A stretch of 64,000 nucleotides of DNA from Aporrectodea caliginosa (GCA_020284085.1 JACEVL010001876.1:59351-123350), one strand, 5' to 3'; positions 1 to 10,188 are shown, counted from the stretch's first letter. Translations and numbers: made by a program. The notes: a model not told the origin generated them from the sequence alone.

Positions 1-607
1 GTAAGAGGGAAACAGTTTTTGGCAAAGTATGGAAGCAGCAGCTTAGAGCTGTTCCAAATTTTGTGGGGGGACACATCTTACCCTCTTCTCATTTGTCAAG
101 TGACATAGGGCATACACAACTTTACTGTCAAGATTTCTGACAAGTTTTAAAGAACAGGCATTCTTTATGTCTATGATGACAACTACATGTTACACCCTTT
201 AGCGACGAGAGGGATTAGTTTTCCATGCATTTTAGTACATGCTTGTTGTTAAAGTGTTCAAAATATTTAAAACATTATGATTTCTCTTGAGGACATTCAA
301 CATTCTTTGAATTAGTGTCTTTCAACTGTACTTTTCTGATGAGGTGACATCCTGCAAATATTATCTTTAGTTACAGAAACTTGTGAAAACATTTTAAAAA
401 TTGGGGTATAGTATTATCATGAGTGTCATTCCAACTGAAGCTTGGAGTGACATGTATTCTTACCTCATAGTGATAATGGGACATATTCCCTTATTCCTTA
501 AGGCCCGAAGCCTGTCAGTCTCATTGACTTATATCAGTCATGAGATTGACATACTCGAATTCCTTTAAAAATCTGTTTGAAAATCCAGTTTGTTCATCTT
601 ACCACAG
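1..607 (+). other. Intron of the NCAM/Fas2-like gene (5' part outside window)
   Basis: No exon is recognisable here. The stretch ends in a splice acceptor (ccacag at 602-607) directly before the first exon seen. A short palindromic repeat at about 195-257 is shared with 3093-3163. The remainder is AT-rich and shows nothing else I can support. Confidence 0.6.
195..257. repeat. Short palindromic repeat (degraded MITE-like copy)
   Basis: The ends read CCCTTTAGCGACGAG and, inverted, TTGTTGTTAAAGTG, around a centre containing TTTTAGTACATGC. The same arrangement occurs at 3093-3163 in better condition. This copy has lost the flanking TTAA on at least one side. Confidence 0.5.
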
Positions 608-755
608 GATGATGAAAGGATTAACGTGAAGAGCATACCAGGCAAACTACAGATGACAATACTGAGTCTGGTACCAGAGGACATGTCGAATTACACATGC
701 AAGTCATCCAACGAAATAGGCCTCAGTGAAGAAACCGCCTCAATCACTGTCAACT
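608..755 (+). CDS. NCAM/Fas2-like adhesion protein, exon a: C-terminal half of an Ig domain
   Basis: This 148-nt exon lies between a CAG acceptor and the donor GTACGT at 756. It starts in phase 0 and ends with one spare base. It encodes about 49 residues, including the motif PEDMSNYTCKSSNEIG, the usual F-strand Tyr-x-Cys of an I-set Ig domain. The matching first cysteine and tryptophan must lie in an exon before the window. The next exon completes the split codon in frame. It is an extracellular segment of a homophilic cell-adhesion receptor, judged by the domain order of the following exons. Confidence 0.85.
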
Positions 756-1430
756 GTACGTTATTCTGGCATAATATCTACAGGACTGTTTTTCAGTGTT
801 TTACACATCTGCTAATTTGCTCAATCTGACACGAATAGACTTTCTTTAGCTTTAGCTTGATACTTCTTTTGTGTGTTCCTGCTCTTGTGCTGTGCAAAGT
901 AAAGTTTTTTGGGGTTGTAGTGCATTTAATGCAGAGTGGAAAGATCAATCTTTGCATAAGAGAATATCTGTTGAAGGTCCATGAGTACAAACACTGTTCC
1001 CCTTGTGTGTTCAGTAGCAGTGAGGTTATCCTAACAACCTTTAACTTTGCTGTTTGGGAAACACTCAGCCTTTATGTTTGTGAAAAGCAATATGCTGCAC
1101 ACCTCTGAAGAAATATTATAGTTTATCCTTCAGTTTTGAGGCAGCTTGGATTATGCCTTTTAGTAATATTTGAATAAATTGAAAGATCTTAAAAATCAAT
1201 ACCTCTTGCAAACCTAATCTACCCATATGCTTTTGATAAAATTTTAATGTTGAAGTTTGAAAATAGAATAAGTATGAATTATGTGACATTTATTTTTACA
1301 TCTTGCATATTTGTTCCTGTTGATGTTTACTTGTTTCTTTTGCACTTTTGTTTCTGTTCTGTTTTCATAGTCCTACCAAGGTTTCCAAAGAAATGTTTAG
1401 ATGTTTAGGTCTATTCTGTTTTCTTCTTAG

Positions 1431-1615
1431 TCCGACCAAGATTTCCAAGCAACCACACCAAAGTTGTTTATATATGGGCTGGAAAGATCCGGAACATAAC
1501 TTGCCATGTACAGTCGGAACCCGCTCCTACAATTGATTGGCTTCGATCTGGTCGTCCTTTGGCCAACAACGATACATACAGGATATTCAACATGGGCAAG
1601 GAAAGCAGTCTGCAG
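1431..1615 (+). CDS. NCAM/Fas2-like protein, exon b: first part of the membrane-proximal Ig domain
   Basis: The acceptor is TTCTTCTTAG at 1421-1430 and the donor GTATGC starts at 1616. The 185-nt exon takes one base from exon a and ends in phase 0. It encodes PRFPSNHTKVVYIWAGK, then NITCHV (first Ig cysteine) and APTIDWLRSGR (core tryptophan), the typical B and C strands of NCAM/fasciclin-2 Ig5. A near copy of the acceptor and exon start lies about 60 bp upstream, at 1361-1390. Using that copy in the same phase meets a TAG within 13 codons, so the downstream acceptor must make the functional message. Confidence 0.88.
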
Positions 1616-1911
1616 GTATGCTGACAAATAGGGGCTGTATTTTGAGACAGTCAGATTTTGAGTTTTTCAAATTGTAGAACCTATCCTCATAGGTTTCAAT
1701 TTGAAGTTTGTAACAGTGTTTTGTAAAAAAAAGTTTTTTTATGGAAATTTTTAGTGCTCATGTTATGTGTCATGGCCTGTAGGAAAGATGTCATTTTGGT
1801 CTTATATCTTATTTCAGTTAAAAATAAGTTTGTTCTGTTAATGGCCATGTTTCAAATGAGTAAATGGTTTTTATCATTCTAACTCTTGTGTGTTTTTAAT
1901 GTTTTCTGTAG

Positions 1912-2017
1912 GTGAAGGTGAGAGAAGTAGATCAAGGATGGATTTATGGTCGTTATGCTTGCCATGCCAGGAATGATCTGGGAACCAGTGAACACAGCAT
2001 TGAACTGAAAAGAGCAA
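1912..2017 (+). CDS. NCAM/Fas2-like protein, exon c: second part of the Ig domain
   Basis: The acceptor is TTTTCTGTAG and the donor GTGAGA begins at 2018. The exon is 106 nt, begins in phase 0 and ends with one spare base. It encodes VKVREVDQGWIYGRYACHAR followed by NDLGTSEHSIEL. This supplies the second Ig cysteine in the Tyr-Ala-Cys motif and the G strand, closing the domain opened by exon b. Confidence 0.88.
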
Positions 2018-2517
2018 GTGAGAATTCAGAACTATTTTATAATCGGCAATGAAATTTAGTTAATATTCAGAATAACTGTAGATTAATTTTACAGTGAATT
2101 TCAAGTGCACCTCTGATTTTGAGATTCTACAGATAGTATGATATTTAAATCAGAACCACTTTTACAAGAGGAAGCACTTTGTAATTCTGTACTGCAACAA
2201 TACTGCATTCTGTGCATCATAATTTTAAAAGCAGCTTGTTGTTCTGTATGCATGATGGATGAAGGAGGAAAAAATCATTGCCTATTGGCTTTTAAATTTG
2301 CTTTGTAACGATCATCCTGTATAGGTCCATGTTTAAAGTAATTAAAATCTGTATATTTATTTTTATATCTGTTGCTGATGTTTTTGTATGTGTTGACTCC
2401 ATAAATACTAAATACCTTGTGTTTAACTGCACTTGGTACTGACTTTAACTTATTATCTGATGATTTGTTCCACTGGTTGGAGATGACTTAGTCTGTGATG
2501 ATTGTCTTGATCTTCAG

Positions 2518-2667
2518 CTGTTCCAGGTGAACCGAGCGCAATTGATGTAATGGAGCGAATGCCAAATAGCATCATCATTGATGTTGATCCACCAAACGAA
2601 GACGGAGGAGAGAAGGTCATTGGATATCATGTCGAATACGAGGAGAAGACGCTAGAATTCAAAACAG
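2518..2667 (+). CDS. NCAM/Fas2-like protein, exon d: first half of fibronectin III domain 1
   Basis: The acceptor is TCTTCAG at 2511-2517 and the donor GTAGAG begins at 2668. The exon is 150 nt and carries phase 1 on both sides. It encodes VPGEPSAIDVMERMPNSI, then DVDPPNEDGGEKVIGYHVEY. The Pro-Gly-x-Pro linker and the Gly-Gly-x-x-Ile-x-Gly-Tyr-x-Val motif are standard for strands A to C of an FN3 domain in NCAM-family proteins. Confidence 0.88.
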
Positions 2668-3092
2668 GTAGAGAGGGAAAACAACTCCTAAGCTCTGTCA
2701 ATCAAACAGTTTTGTTGCCCTGCAGAGCATGAAGTTCAATCTCTTTCGTACTCAGATATTTTTCTAAATTATGGTTTAATTTGATTTTCTCAGTTCTGTT
2801 CTGTTGTAATCAACCACAGTCTGTTCTGACAAGTCTTAATAAACACGAGCCTATCAAACTTCTGAAAATGCTCAATTTGCTAAAAGCTGAACTTCATGGA
2901 AATTTCATAGATTATCTTAAAACTCAAATACTGTTATTATTATTTATTGTCTGTTTCTTATGTATTTGTGTAACACCACCATATTTATAATGATGGCTCC
3001 AAGCAGTTGGTAAATAATGACTGCACAGTGAAATACTGCATACATAGCTTAGAAGTTTCAAACATTCACACTGAACATTTCTATATGATCAT

Positions 3093-3163
3093 TTAATCCT
3101 TTACCGACAAGCTGCATTAGTTTCCCAGTCACTTTTAGTACATGCTCGTCGTTAAAGGGTTAA
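3093..3163. mobile_element. 71-bp MITE-like palindromic element with TTAA flanks
   Basis: TTAA stands at both ends (3093-3096 and 3160-3163). Just inside, CCTTTACCGACAAG on the left opposes CTCGTCGTTAAAGG on the right as imperfect inverted repeats. TTAA target duplication is typical of piggyBac-type and Kolobok-type elements. It is far too short to code for anything. A second, worn copy lies at 195-257. Confidence 0.5.
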
Positions 3164-3677
3164 CCATGTCCAGCTACTTTGTCAGATAATTAATATGGTA
3201 GAAGACTAGGAGTATTATTGTTTCATGGAACTAAAACCAAAGGGGTGAAGAATAATAGGGGACAAGAAGGAAACATCCAGTCAGAAAGAGGAATAAGGGC
3301 AAATTACTTTACTGCCTATTAAGTAGGACCTTTGCATGGAATCTCCTTGTGTTTTGCATTTCATTTGTATAGATGTGTAACATTGTGTTTGCTGTAAGGG
3401 AAGGTTGTCCAGGTGTTGGAGTTTAGTTTGTGATGTGTTGAGGTCTGTGTGAAGTGGATCAATTGAAAAAATTACTGTACATCTGCATATATATTGCATT
3501 TTATATCTAAGGTCTTGAAATAGTTGCAGGGACAGTATTTGGTAATTATAATAATAAATTTTAATGAGATTTTTAAGAGTAGCATAAAGCATAACTGTAA
3601 CTAACAGTACTAACTAACTTACTTGATGCGAAAAACATTTATTGTCAGGATGCTGCATACTTTTTAACTGTGTTTGT

Positions 3678-3720
3678 AAGATGTGTGTACACCAAAATAC
3701 GATTAGCAATTGGTTAATAA
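3678..3720 (+). repeat. Dispersed repeat fragment shared with 29.49 kb
   Basis: The segment containing GATGTGTGTACACCAAAAT and then TTAGCAATTGG recurs almost unchanged at about 29491-29527, where a SINE follows directly. Both are probably pieces of one interspersed repeat. The family is not recognised. Confidence 0.5.
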
Positions 3721-5194
3721 AGAATATACTTACTTACTTTTTTCTAAGTGTAAGGCCTTATTTAGAATATACCGTTAAAGAGTTATGGAAACTATTGCCA
3801 TATCTTTCTTTTCTAGTCAATATCAGTGGCCCGGGTATTAAGCCGACTTACAGCAGTGTTGCTGTCTTTGATGTTCAAGGTATATTGTTCTACATTGTGC
3901 CTTTCACGTTCTTTGGTGTCCCTCTGCATTGCATTCGTACCATCAACAATTACCTACGCTTTTGTGACTGATTGCATTTTAGCGGTTTTGCATGGCTGGC
4001 ACGTCTGCTTCTTTTACACGTTTACTTAGTTCTCCTTAGTTACTCATTTGTGCTGGCGTTTACTAGTTTCTTAGTTGACATTACATGTTTTGTGTTATTT
4101 ACGTAAAATCTTTATGATATGTAGTAAAGAGAGTGATGGAAAATAAATATTGTCCACAACCATCAGTGGGAAATTTGTTTATCTTTGGTACAGGAACTGT
4201 ACCTTAGCTTCAATTAATTTTAATAATTACAATTTGATCTTAGCCAAAGGGCCAAGAAATGGGTTAGTATACTAATACTTTAATTTATATTGTAAGTTGC
4301 ACCTTATGGCATTAGTATGATAGAAGATTTATTGCAAATGCTAAAAGCAAGGGCACAGTAGGGAAGGTTGATATTTCTTTACTAGTAGCTTACAGTAGTA
4401 TAGTATTGCTCAGTCAGTGATAATGTCTGAGGTTTCTTCTTGAGTCAGCAGCTGGATGGTGGGTGATTGGCGTGAAGGGTAACTAGAGTCTGATCAAATA
4501 GTCTTCATTCCTTGATGAGCAGCTTATCAACCTTCAGCTTTGGTTGTCACACTCTCTTTGTCACTAATAATGACTGTTTAGGAATTGACTGGATGTGTGG
4601 CTTGATTTTGTTGTGCCTTCCTTTGGTGTATTGTGCATCTGATACCAAAACTTTAGTTTGAATGGGATTAATTTTAAAATGATTGAAGGGCATTGGTTGC
4701 TTTTGCCAGCTTTGTGGGTTCATTAAGACTGCTAAGCATTCTGAGACTGGCCACATAAGCTTGGTTTATAGTAAAAAATTTGCATTTCTGACTAACAATG
4801 TTAAATACTACCAGTTTGTGTGTGTTTTTTTATGGAATTCAGAAGAATTTAGATAATTTTTTAATTAAGAGAATTTAGATAACAAAATTGTATTCAGAAC
4901 TTTTTATTTTGCATGCTTCTAACAGCATTCCTGAATAAAAATGTTATTTATGTTATTTTAACAACACTGAAGAAGCACTTTGACATGCTGTTATGTTATG
5001 TTCAAATGTTCATGTTGTTTGATATGCTTCTTGTGAGCTATTCATGACTAAACACATTACGCTGCTGGGTATGATAACAAACATCACAAAAATAAGCACT
5101 TAAAAGTTTTAATTGAGGAAATTAAGTTGCTCTAAGAGAAATTTTGTGTCATGAAGCAAGCTAACTGTCGTGAAATGCTGTGTTCATTGCTCAT

Positions 5195-5555
5195 TCCCTT
5201 GCTCAAATCTCAACGGGGTCTTGCTTCAAAGTATCTATGTCACCAAATTCTCCGTCCTCTCTGCCAAGTCATTGCGTCCTCTCAGATCTTCTGACTGGCT
5301 TGACCTCTTCATTCCCCGTGTTAGGACCACAATGGCTCAATCCAGGTCCTTTGCCTGCATAGGTCCGTATCTATGAAATGGACTTCCTCCTCTATGCTCA
5401 ACCATCCCCTCTCTGGTAGTATATATACCTCTTTCTCTCACCTTGAAACCTTCCTTTTCTCTCGGAGTACCTCGCACTGGGAGTGCTTCCGAAAGACTTA
5501 TGCTGTGAGAAGCGCTTTATAAATGATCAAATACAATGCAATACAAAATGTGGCC
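5195..5555 (+). mobile_element. CR1/L2-like LINE, 3' end of ORF2 plus 3' tail
   Basis: Conceptual translation gives KSLRPLRSSDWLDLFIPRVR, then MAQSRSFACIGP, then (in a shifted frame) WNGLPP, the conserved C-terminal tail of CR1/L2/jockey-type non-LTR retrotransposon reverse-transcriptase proteins. Downstream is GCGCTTTATAAATG, a typical 3' tail, followed by ACAATGCAATAC repeats. It is 5'-truncated and frameshifted, so dead, and lies inside the intron. Confidence 0.7.
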
Positions 5556-5804
5556 CAGTTATCTGTTTGCTTTAGTTGAGCTTCATTGTCAGGCAACCAC
5601 TCCCTAGATCCCAAGACAGTTATTTTATTTATTTGAGAGTCTGAAATAATTCTGTTACAGTTGCCCAGGTACACCTACAGTAAGCTATAAAATAATAGTT
5701 CAGGTCTAAGCGTCGCATAATTCCAGCATTATGTTGGAAGATAAATATGTCGCTGTGTGGACTCGTTTGTATGCTGTCTTTATTGTGGCCTACTTGTTTT
5801 TCAG

Positions 5805-5924
5805 GAAATAAAATAACAATTGAAAATTTGAAGCCAAGTACAACTTATCGACTGAAAGTGAGAGCAAAGAATGACGTTGGTGTTGGTGGTCAGTTGGAGC
5901 ACACGGTCATAACAGAATCCATTC
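5805..5924 (+). CDS. NCAM/Fas2-like protein, exon e: second half of FN3 domain 1
   Basis: The acceptor is TTTTTCAG and the donor GTAAGT at 5925 is perfect. The 120-nt exon carries phase 1 on both sides. It encodes NKITIENLKPSTTYRLKVRA and then KNDVGVGG. The Leu-x-Pro-x-Thr-x-Tyr and Val-x-Ala-x-Asn motifs are the E to G strands of an FN3 domain. Confidence 0.9.
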
Positions 5925-6065
5925 GTAAGTTTTCATCATGTTGCCTTTGTCTTTTATGTATGTACCTGGAGTAAAGAATTATGTATGAAGTGCATTTCTG
6001 GACTTAAATAGCGAGCTGTTCCTTGTGTACAGGTCTGATTATTCTCATTCTTTCTTTATGGCCCA

Positions 6066-6302
6066 GTTAGCTACATCGTCTGTATTCCATGCTGCTTTGT
6101 GTAAGAGAGAGTGCGGCTCGCGGTTCACGTGCTGAAGGTGGCTTATTTCAGAGATTTTAATTTTGGGCTAGCATGGTCCATACACGGGAACCTTAAATGG
6201 CATGGCACTTATTCAAATGGGCAAGTGGTGTTGAAGAATCTCACCCGATCAGTTCACTGAAAAATGAGTATAGTTGAGACCATACGGTCACTATATAAAA
6301 TG
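6066..6302 (+). mobile_element. tRNA-derived SINE, family S1, copy 1
   Basis: The element begins GTTAGCTACAT (A-box-like), has a degraded B-box region CTCGCGGTTCACG, and continues with a body containing GGGCTAGCATGGTCCATACA and ATCAGTTCACTGAAAAATGA. The same body is found at 23475-23735 (same strand) and 19090-19356 (opposite strand). This copy is the most diverged of the three. Confidence 0.7.
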
Positions 6303-6715
6303 TGGTAGTTTTACATTTGCATTCTTACTATAATAATGACTTTGCAGTTATTAAATCACTTATCTAAAGTTGTACACAGTTGAGTTGTTTGGGTTTATAG
6401 TTGTAGTCAGGACAAGATCTACTCAGTGCTCAGCCTGTTGAGTCTGAAAAACCAGTTAGGGTCTAAATTATAGGTTGATATTAAGGTATGAACTATGCAT
6501 TGAGAAGATGAACCCCTAACTTCTCCTAAGCATCTGCGCAAAACATTTGTGAGATTAGATTTTAGTTGTTTGCATTTACGCTTCAGTATACCTGTGCATG
6601 ATGGAAAACTTAGCAACAGACATCTTGAATTATTGACAAAATTAGTATGAGGGATTGAGAAGCTGTAGTTGTGATTCACTTTAAACAGTTCTAGTTACTG
6701 TATTTTAATTGTTAG

Positions 6716-6840
6716 GAAAGCCATATGCGATTGAAATCGTGTCACCGATGGAGGCTGAAGCGTTTGATTATTTGATTGAATGGAAGAAGCCAAACACCGG
6801 TGGACTGCCAATCAAGGAATATGAATTCAAAGTCAGGAGA
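6716..6840 (+). CDS. NCAM/Fas2-like protein, exon f: first half of FN3 domain 2
   Basis: The acceptor is TAATTGTTAG and the donor GTAAGT begins at 6841. The exon takes one base from exon e (making Arg) and ends in phase 0. It encodes KPYAIEIVSPMEAEAFDYLI, then EWKKPNTGGLPIKEYEFKV. The Trp in strand B and the Gly-Gly-x-Pro-Ile-x-x-Tyr motif are those of an FN3 domain. Confidence 0.9.
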
Positions 6841-7079
6841 GTAAGTTACATTACTGGTCTAGAGTTCTCTTGATAGATAAACCCTACAACGAAACTCTAG
6901 TTCACTATATGTGAGAAAATATAGTTTGTTGATAAGTTAAATTCCAAAATTCTGTTGGAAGCATGCAAATTAATGGTCCTGGATAACAAATATCTAAATT
7001 TATATAAGCTTCTCATACAAACATGTCATACATAGATGCCTGCACACATGTAAACATACAGCATACAAACTTATATGCA

Positions 7080-7291
7080 TGCAATCCGTACTTGCAGACT
7101 TGACTACCGTAATTCACATCTTGTTGGTACCAATAAGGGACATTGCATGAACTACAAATAGCTCAGAACTCTCTTGCCAGAGCCATTACAAAGAACTTAA
7201 ATATCAGCATATTACACACATAATGTATTCATTGCACTGGCTGCCCCCCATTGAACTAAGAAACCATTTCAAAATCTTTGTGACAGTTAAC
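7080..7291 (+). mobile_element. Degraded LINE fragment disrupted by a Tc1 element
   Basis: Conceptual translation, with frameshifts, gives LDYRNSHLVGTN, then QNSLARAITKN, then HCTGCPPIELRNHFKIF. These correspond to the LDYCNS, QNAAAR and LHWLP-RI-FKI blocks at the end of CR1/L2-type reverse transcriptases. The Tc1-type transposon at 7294-8476 begins right after it, and I see no clear continuation on the far side. Confidence 0.55.
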
Positions 7292-7634
7292 TATAGGGTG
7301 ACTAGATAGGTCGAGAACGATTTTGAATGCAGACAAATATATGTTATACACAATATAATATGGAAAGTTGTATACTGGAGGATAGGTTGTTCAAATGAGA
7401 ATGTTACGCCAAAAAAATAGATCATTTGCTCATTTAGTAAAATTTTAGCGCCAATATCCGTGACGTCATCAAATTCGTGCCAAGCAAACGTCCAGTTAGG
7501 CCGAAAACAATATTGTACGACCATCATTGTTAATCCACACATAATTAATTAATTAATACAAATTATCATTTAGTATTTAATAATGTTTCCTTTACTCTTT
7601 GTTACAGCCTCAAGTCGATTAGGCATCGAGCCGA

Positions 7635-8017
7635 TTAGATTTTTTTCAGAGTTTTCAGAGGTATCGATGTCCATGCCTTACGAAGCCGACGTTTTAAGGT
7701 GTTCAATGTCTGGGGTTCGGGATCGGCATAAACAGTTGCCGCCATAATACTCCAAACATTTTCTATTGGTGACAAATCCGGCGAATTAGGCGGCCAGTCC
7801 CCCGGTGAGATGTATCCATTGATATTTTTGTTCAACCATTCGACTGAGGCTTTTGTGTGTGTGTGCACGTGCACCGTCTTGTTGAAATAATCCTTCGCCG
7901 TTATTATGAAACATTTTTGTGGCTGTTAGCTGAGCGCAGACTGCAGTTCGCTGGAATGCGGGTTTGACCTCTTTCTCCAGTATCTCATTAATGTAATAAC
8001 TTGAAGTGACTGAAGTT
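7635..8017 (-). pseudogene. Tc1-type transposase, C-terminal catalytic part (frameshifted)
   Basis: Reading leftward, one frame gives SSYYINEILEKEVKPAF and then FQQDGARAHTHK, which carries the second catalytic Asp. A shift at a CA-repeat leads to SVEWLNKNINGYISPGDWPP and then NSPDLSPIENVW, carrying the catalytic Glu. The break falls exactly at a short (CA)n run, so replication slippage is the likely cause. The spacing between Asp and Glu is about 37 residues as read, but the indel makes this uncertain. The first catalytic Asp region is missing. Confidence 0.8.
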
Positions 8018-8233
8018 TTATTTGGAATGATATGAAGTTTTGTTAATCAAAGAGATGTCATACCTCCCCACACCAGAACTGAGGGACTGAACTTCACCTG
8101 TGGAGCGTTTGGCCCACTTGCAAATCCACGCTTTAGAACGACCCAATTTCTTTCCTATAACACTGTAACTGTACTTTTCTTCCAATAATGTAATAGCTTG
8201 AGCCCTACTTTGCGATTCATTTAAGGCCGCCAT
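8018..8233 (-). pseudogene. Tc1-type transposase, N-terminal helix-turn-helix part
   Basis: A 71-codon frame begins MAALNESQSRAQAITLLEEK and continues YSVIGKKLGRSKAWICKWAK, a paired-type helix-turn-helix that would bind the element's inverted repeats. The reading ends about where the middle of the transposase should start. The segment joining the DNA-binding part to the catalytic part has been deleted. Confidence 0.75.
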
Positions 8234-8720
8234 TGCCTAATCGGCGTATTCACTAGTCAATGATAATGCTGCTTGTTTACGTTTGCTTGGCACGAATTTG
8301 ATGACGTCACGGATATTGGCGCTAAAATTTTACTAAGTGAGCTAGTGATCTAATTTTTTTGCGTAACATTCTCATTTGAACAACCTATCCTCCAGTATAC
8401 AACTTTCCATATTATATTGTGTATAACATATATTTGTCTGCATTCAAAATCGTTCTCGACCTATCTAGTCACCCTATATGTACTGCATTGTAACCAACCG
8501 ACCTATCTATATTCCCAAACACTGTCAGCTGAAAGTATAGGTGGACAATTCATACACACATGCATGCATGAAGTAAAAATCAGTTTAACTTAAATACCAG
8601 TAACTTAAGTAGCTTCATACATTTTGCAAAGCGTTAGTATAGATTCATTTAATGATGATAAAAATAGTAGTTATAATAAAAGTGGTAGTAACAATAATTA
8701 TAATATTAATCCAATCATAG

Positions 8721-8913
8721 ATTAGAGTCGGTCTTGTGGAAGAAATTCAGAAGTGGGAGACGATTACAAACGTAGACAGTCCGGAAAAGCCAAAGGTACA
8801 CTACATGCTCACTCGTCTCACTCCGAACTCCACTTATCAGCTGGTGATACAAGCCAGAAATGACCTCGGCTGGTCAGATCCAAGTTATCAATTCACGTTC
8901 GTAACTAGAGAAG
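8721..8913 (+). CDS. NCAM/Fas2-like protein, exon g: second half of FN3 domain 2
   Basis: The acceptor is ATCATAG at 8714-8720 and the donor GTGAGT begins at 8914. It starts in phase 0, matching exon f, and ends with one base. It encodes IRVGLVEEIQKWETITNV, then LTRLTPNSTYQLVIQARNDL and GWSDPSYQFTFVTRE. The Leu-x-Pro-x-Ser-x-Tyr and Gln-Ala-x-Asn motifs close the FN3 fold. A second AG five bases further in would break the frame, so the first one was chosen. Confidence 0.88.
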
Positions 8914-9175
8914 GTGAGTACCTCAGTTTCCTCTGTAACATAAAAATTAACAATTTATGAAATCGATAACAACAGTATAATTATAATCATAATTATCAGT
9001 CACTCACTGAATCCATGACAAAATCTTTCCTCGTTCCAACAAAAATAATTACTTTTTTCCTCAAGAGCGTGAACAGGCACTGAGCCAAAGACCTTACAGC
9101 TTCCATGTGAGGACATCAAAGAAAGAGAGGAGGAAGAAGAGTCCCCAAGCCCAAGAGACAGTCAGTCATGCGTAT

Positions 9176-9340
9176 GAAGTATTTGTTACTTCATATTTAT
9201 TGCCCTCCGCTTATTAGGGCAGCTGGCCATTCCTCTCCAGCGAAGTCTGAACTTCCCACCAGCAATATCCATTCATGAGTTCACTGGCGGATGTAGGTGG
9301 AGAAGAAATCTCAAAGCATCTTTCTGCACTTGTGATGTAG
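9176..9340 (-). mobile_element. SINE body, family S2, copy 1 (head missing)
   Basis: On the minus strand this matches the body of the SINE at 11645-13213: a CTCCACCT motif, then GGAGAGGAATGGCCAGCTGC, then AAGTAACAAATACTTCAT at the 3' end. The tRNA-like head is not seen here. Confidence 0.55.
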
Positions 9341-9943
9341 AGTCCGCTATGCTACTGTTCACTGACAATGTCCACCCTCATTCGAACATTTTGGTCAACT
9401 GCACAATGAGGAAAACAAGACAACTATTATTAATTTTCTCTAAACTCTATGACGTTGTACCTGATTGCAGTGTGCCAATCCGAGTTGTCTTTGTAAATGA
9501 ATATAATATTACTATCTATCTGCACAATTCAGCCTCAGTCTTGAAGGTTTCCAATATTTTGACCATGATGTTGAGTACTCCATCCTCCATTAACCCCATT
9601 TAGCCTCTTAAAACATCAAAATGGGTATGTAATACATCTGTAGGTATATGTTTACATAAACAGACATACGTGGCCTGTTACCGCCAATGGCAAAGAAGAG
9701 ATGCTACGATCTCCGGCCCAGACAGCACCCATTTGAGCTGCCAGTCAAAGACAATAAAAACTTCATACCTAGAGTCCTCTATGCTTGTGTTCAGTGACAA
9801 TGTCCACCTGTCATTTGAACATTATGGTCAACTGTGCATTGAGTTAAACAAAACACATATTATTTCTCTAAACTCTGATATTGTACTTGATTGCGGTATG
9901 CCAATCAAAGTTGTCATTCTCAATAAAAGAATATAATTATATT
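9337..9943 (+). repeat. Direct repeat of about 175 bp within the last extracellular intron
   Basis: The segment from about 9337 to 9512 recurs at about 9769-9943. Shared landmarks in order are TAGAGTCC, CACTGACAATGTCCACC, TGGTCAACTG, CTCTAAACTCT, TGATTGC and GTTGTC. The copies have diverged by substitutions and small indels, so the duplication is old. No coding potential is apparent in either. Confidence 0.65.
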
Positions 9944-9983
9944 ATGTGTATATTATGGAGATTTCGGTTGTTGTTGTTGTCAG

Positions 9984-10188
9984 CCACTGAAGCTGAGATG
10001 GCGAGCCTTTCAGCATCTGCCAGCTCTGGCATTGTCATTGGAGTTGTCATTGTTATCTGTCTCCTCATCCTGGTTACCATCGACCTCTCCTGTTTCTACA
10101 TCAACGGCTGCGGCGTCACAAAGACGATCTGTGTGCATGTGTGTGGAAAGACGTACAGCAAAGAAAAGACAATGGAAGAAGGAGAAAG
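9984..10188 (+). CDS. NCAM/Fas2-like protein, exon h: transmembrane helix and juxtamembrane region
   Basis: The acceptor is TTGTTGTCAG and the exon takes one base from exon g. After a short Ser/Ala stalk it encodes SGIVIGVVIVICLLILVTID, a single hydrophobic helix, followed by LSCFYINGCGVTKTICVHVC and KTYSKEKTMEEGE. The Asp at the inner end of the helix followed by a cysteine-rich juxtamembrane segment is the NCAM arrangement. The cysteines are plausible palmitoylation sites by analogy. The donor GTTTTT is weak. Reading through it would end after 12 further codons at a TAG (10223-10225), a possible alternative short tail. The phase (two spare bases) matches the next exon exactly. Confidence 0.85.

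Larger units (their letters stand above)
2668..5804 (+). other. Intron of about 3.1 kb in the adhesion gene
   Basis: The intron lies between exons d and e, within FN3 domain 1. It contains a 71-bp TTAA-flanked palindromic MITE (3093-3163), a dispersed repeat (about 3678-3714) also seen at 29.5 kb, and the 3' end of a LINE (about 5195-5555). No further exon is recognisable. Confidence 0.7.
7294..8476 (-). mobile_element. Tc1/mariner-superfamily transposon, deleted, with 198-bp terminal inverted repeats
   Basis: The ends are TAGGGTGACTAGATAGGTCG and its inverse, each preceded or followed by TA (7292-7293 and 8477-8478), the target duplication of this superfamily. The inverted repeats run about 198 bp (7294-7491 and 8279-8476) with few differences, unusually long for the group. 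The interior carries two broken pieces of transposase on the minus strand. At 1183 bp it is too short for a full 340-residue gene plus these ends, so it is a non-autonomous derivative. It lies in an intron, antisense to the host gene. Confidence 0.9.

Noticed and set aside
9060..9180. Extra exon between FN3 domain 2 and the transmembrane exon (after TTTTTTCCTCAAG)
   Set aside because: The phase-1 join from exon g to exon h is already perfect, and the candidate sequence has no adhesion-protein motif and merges into a SINE body.
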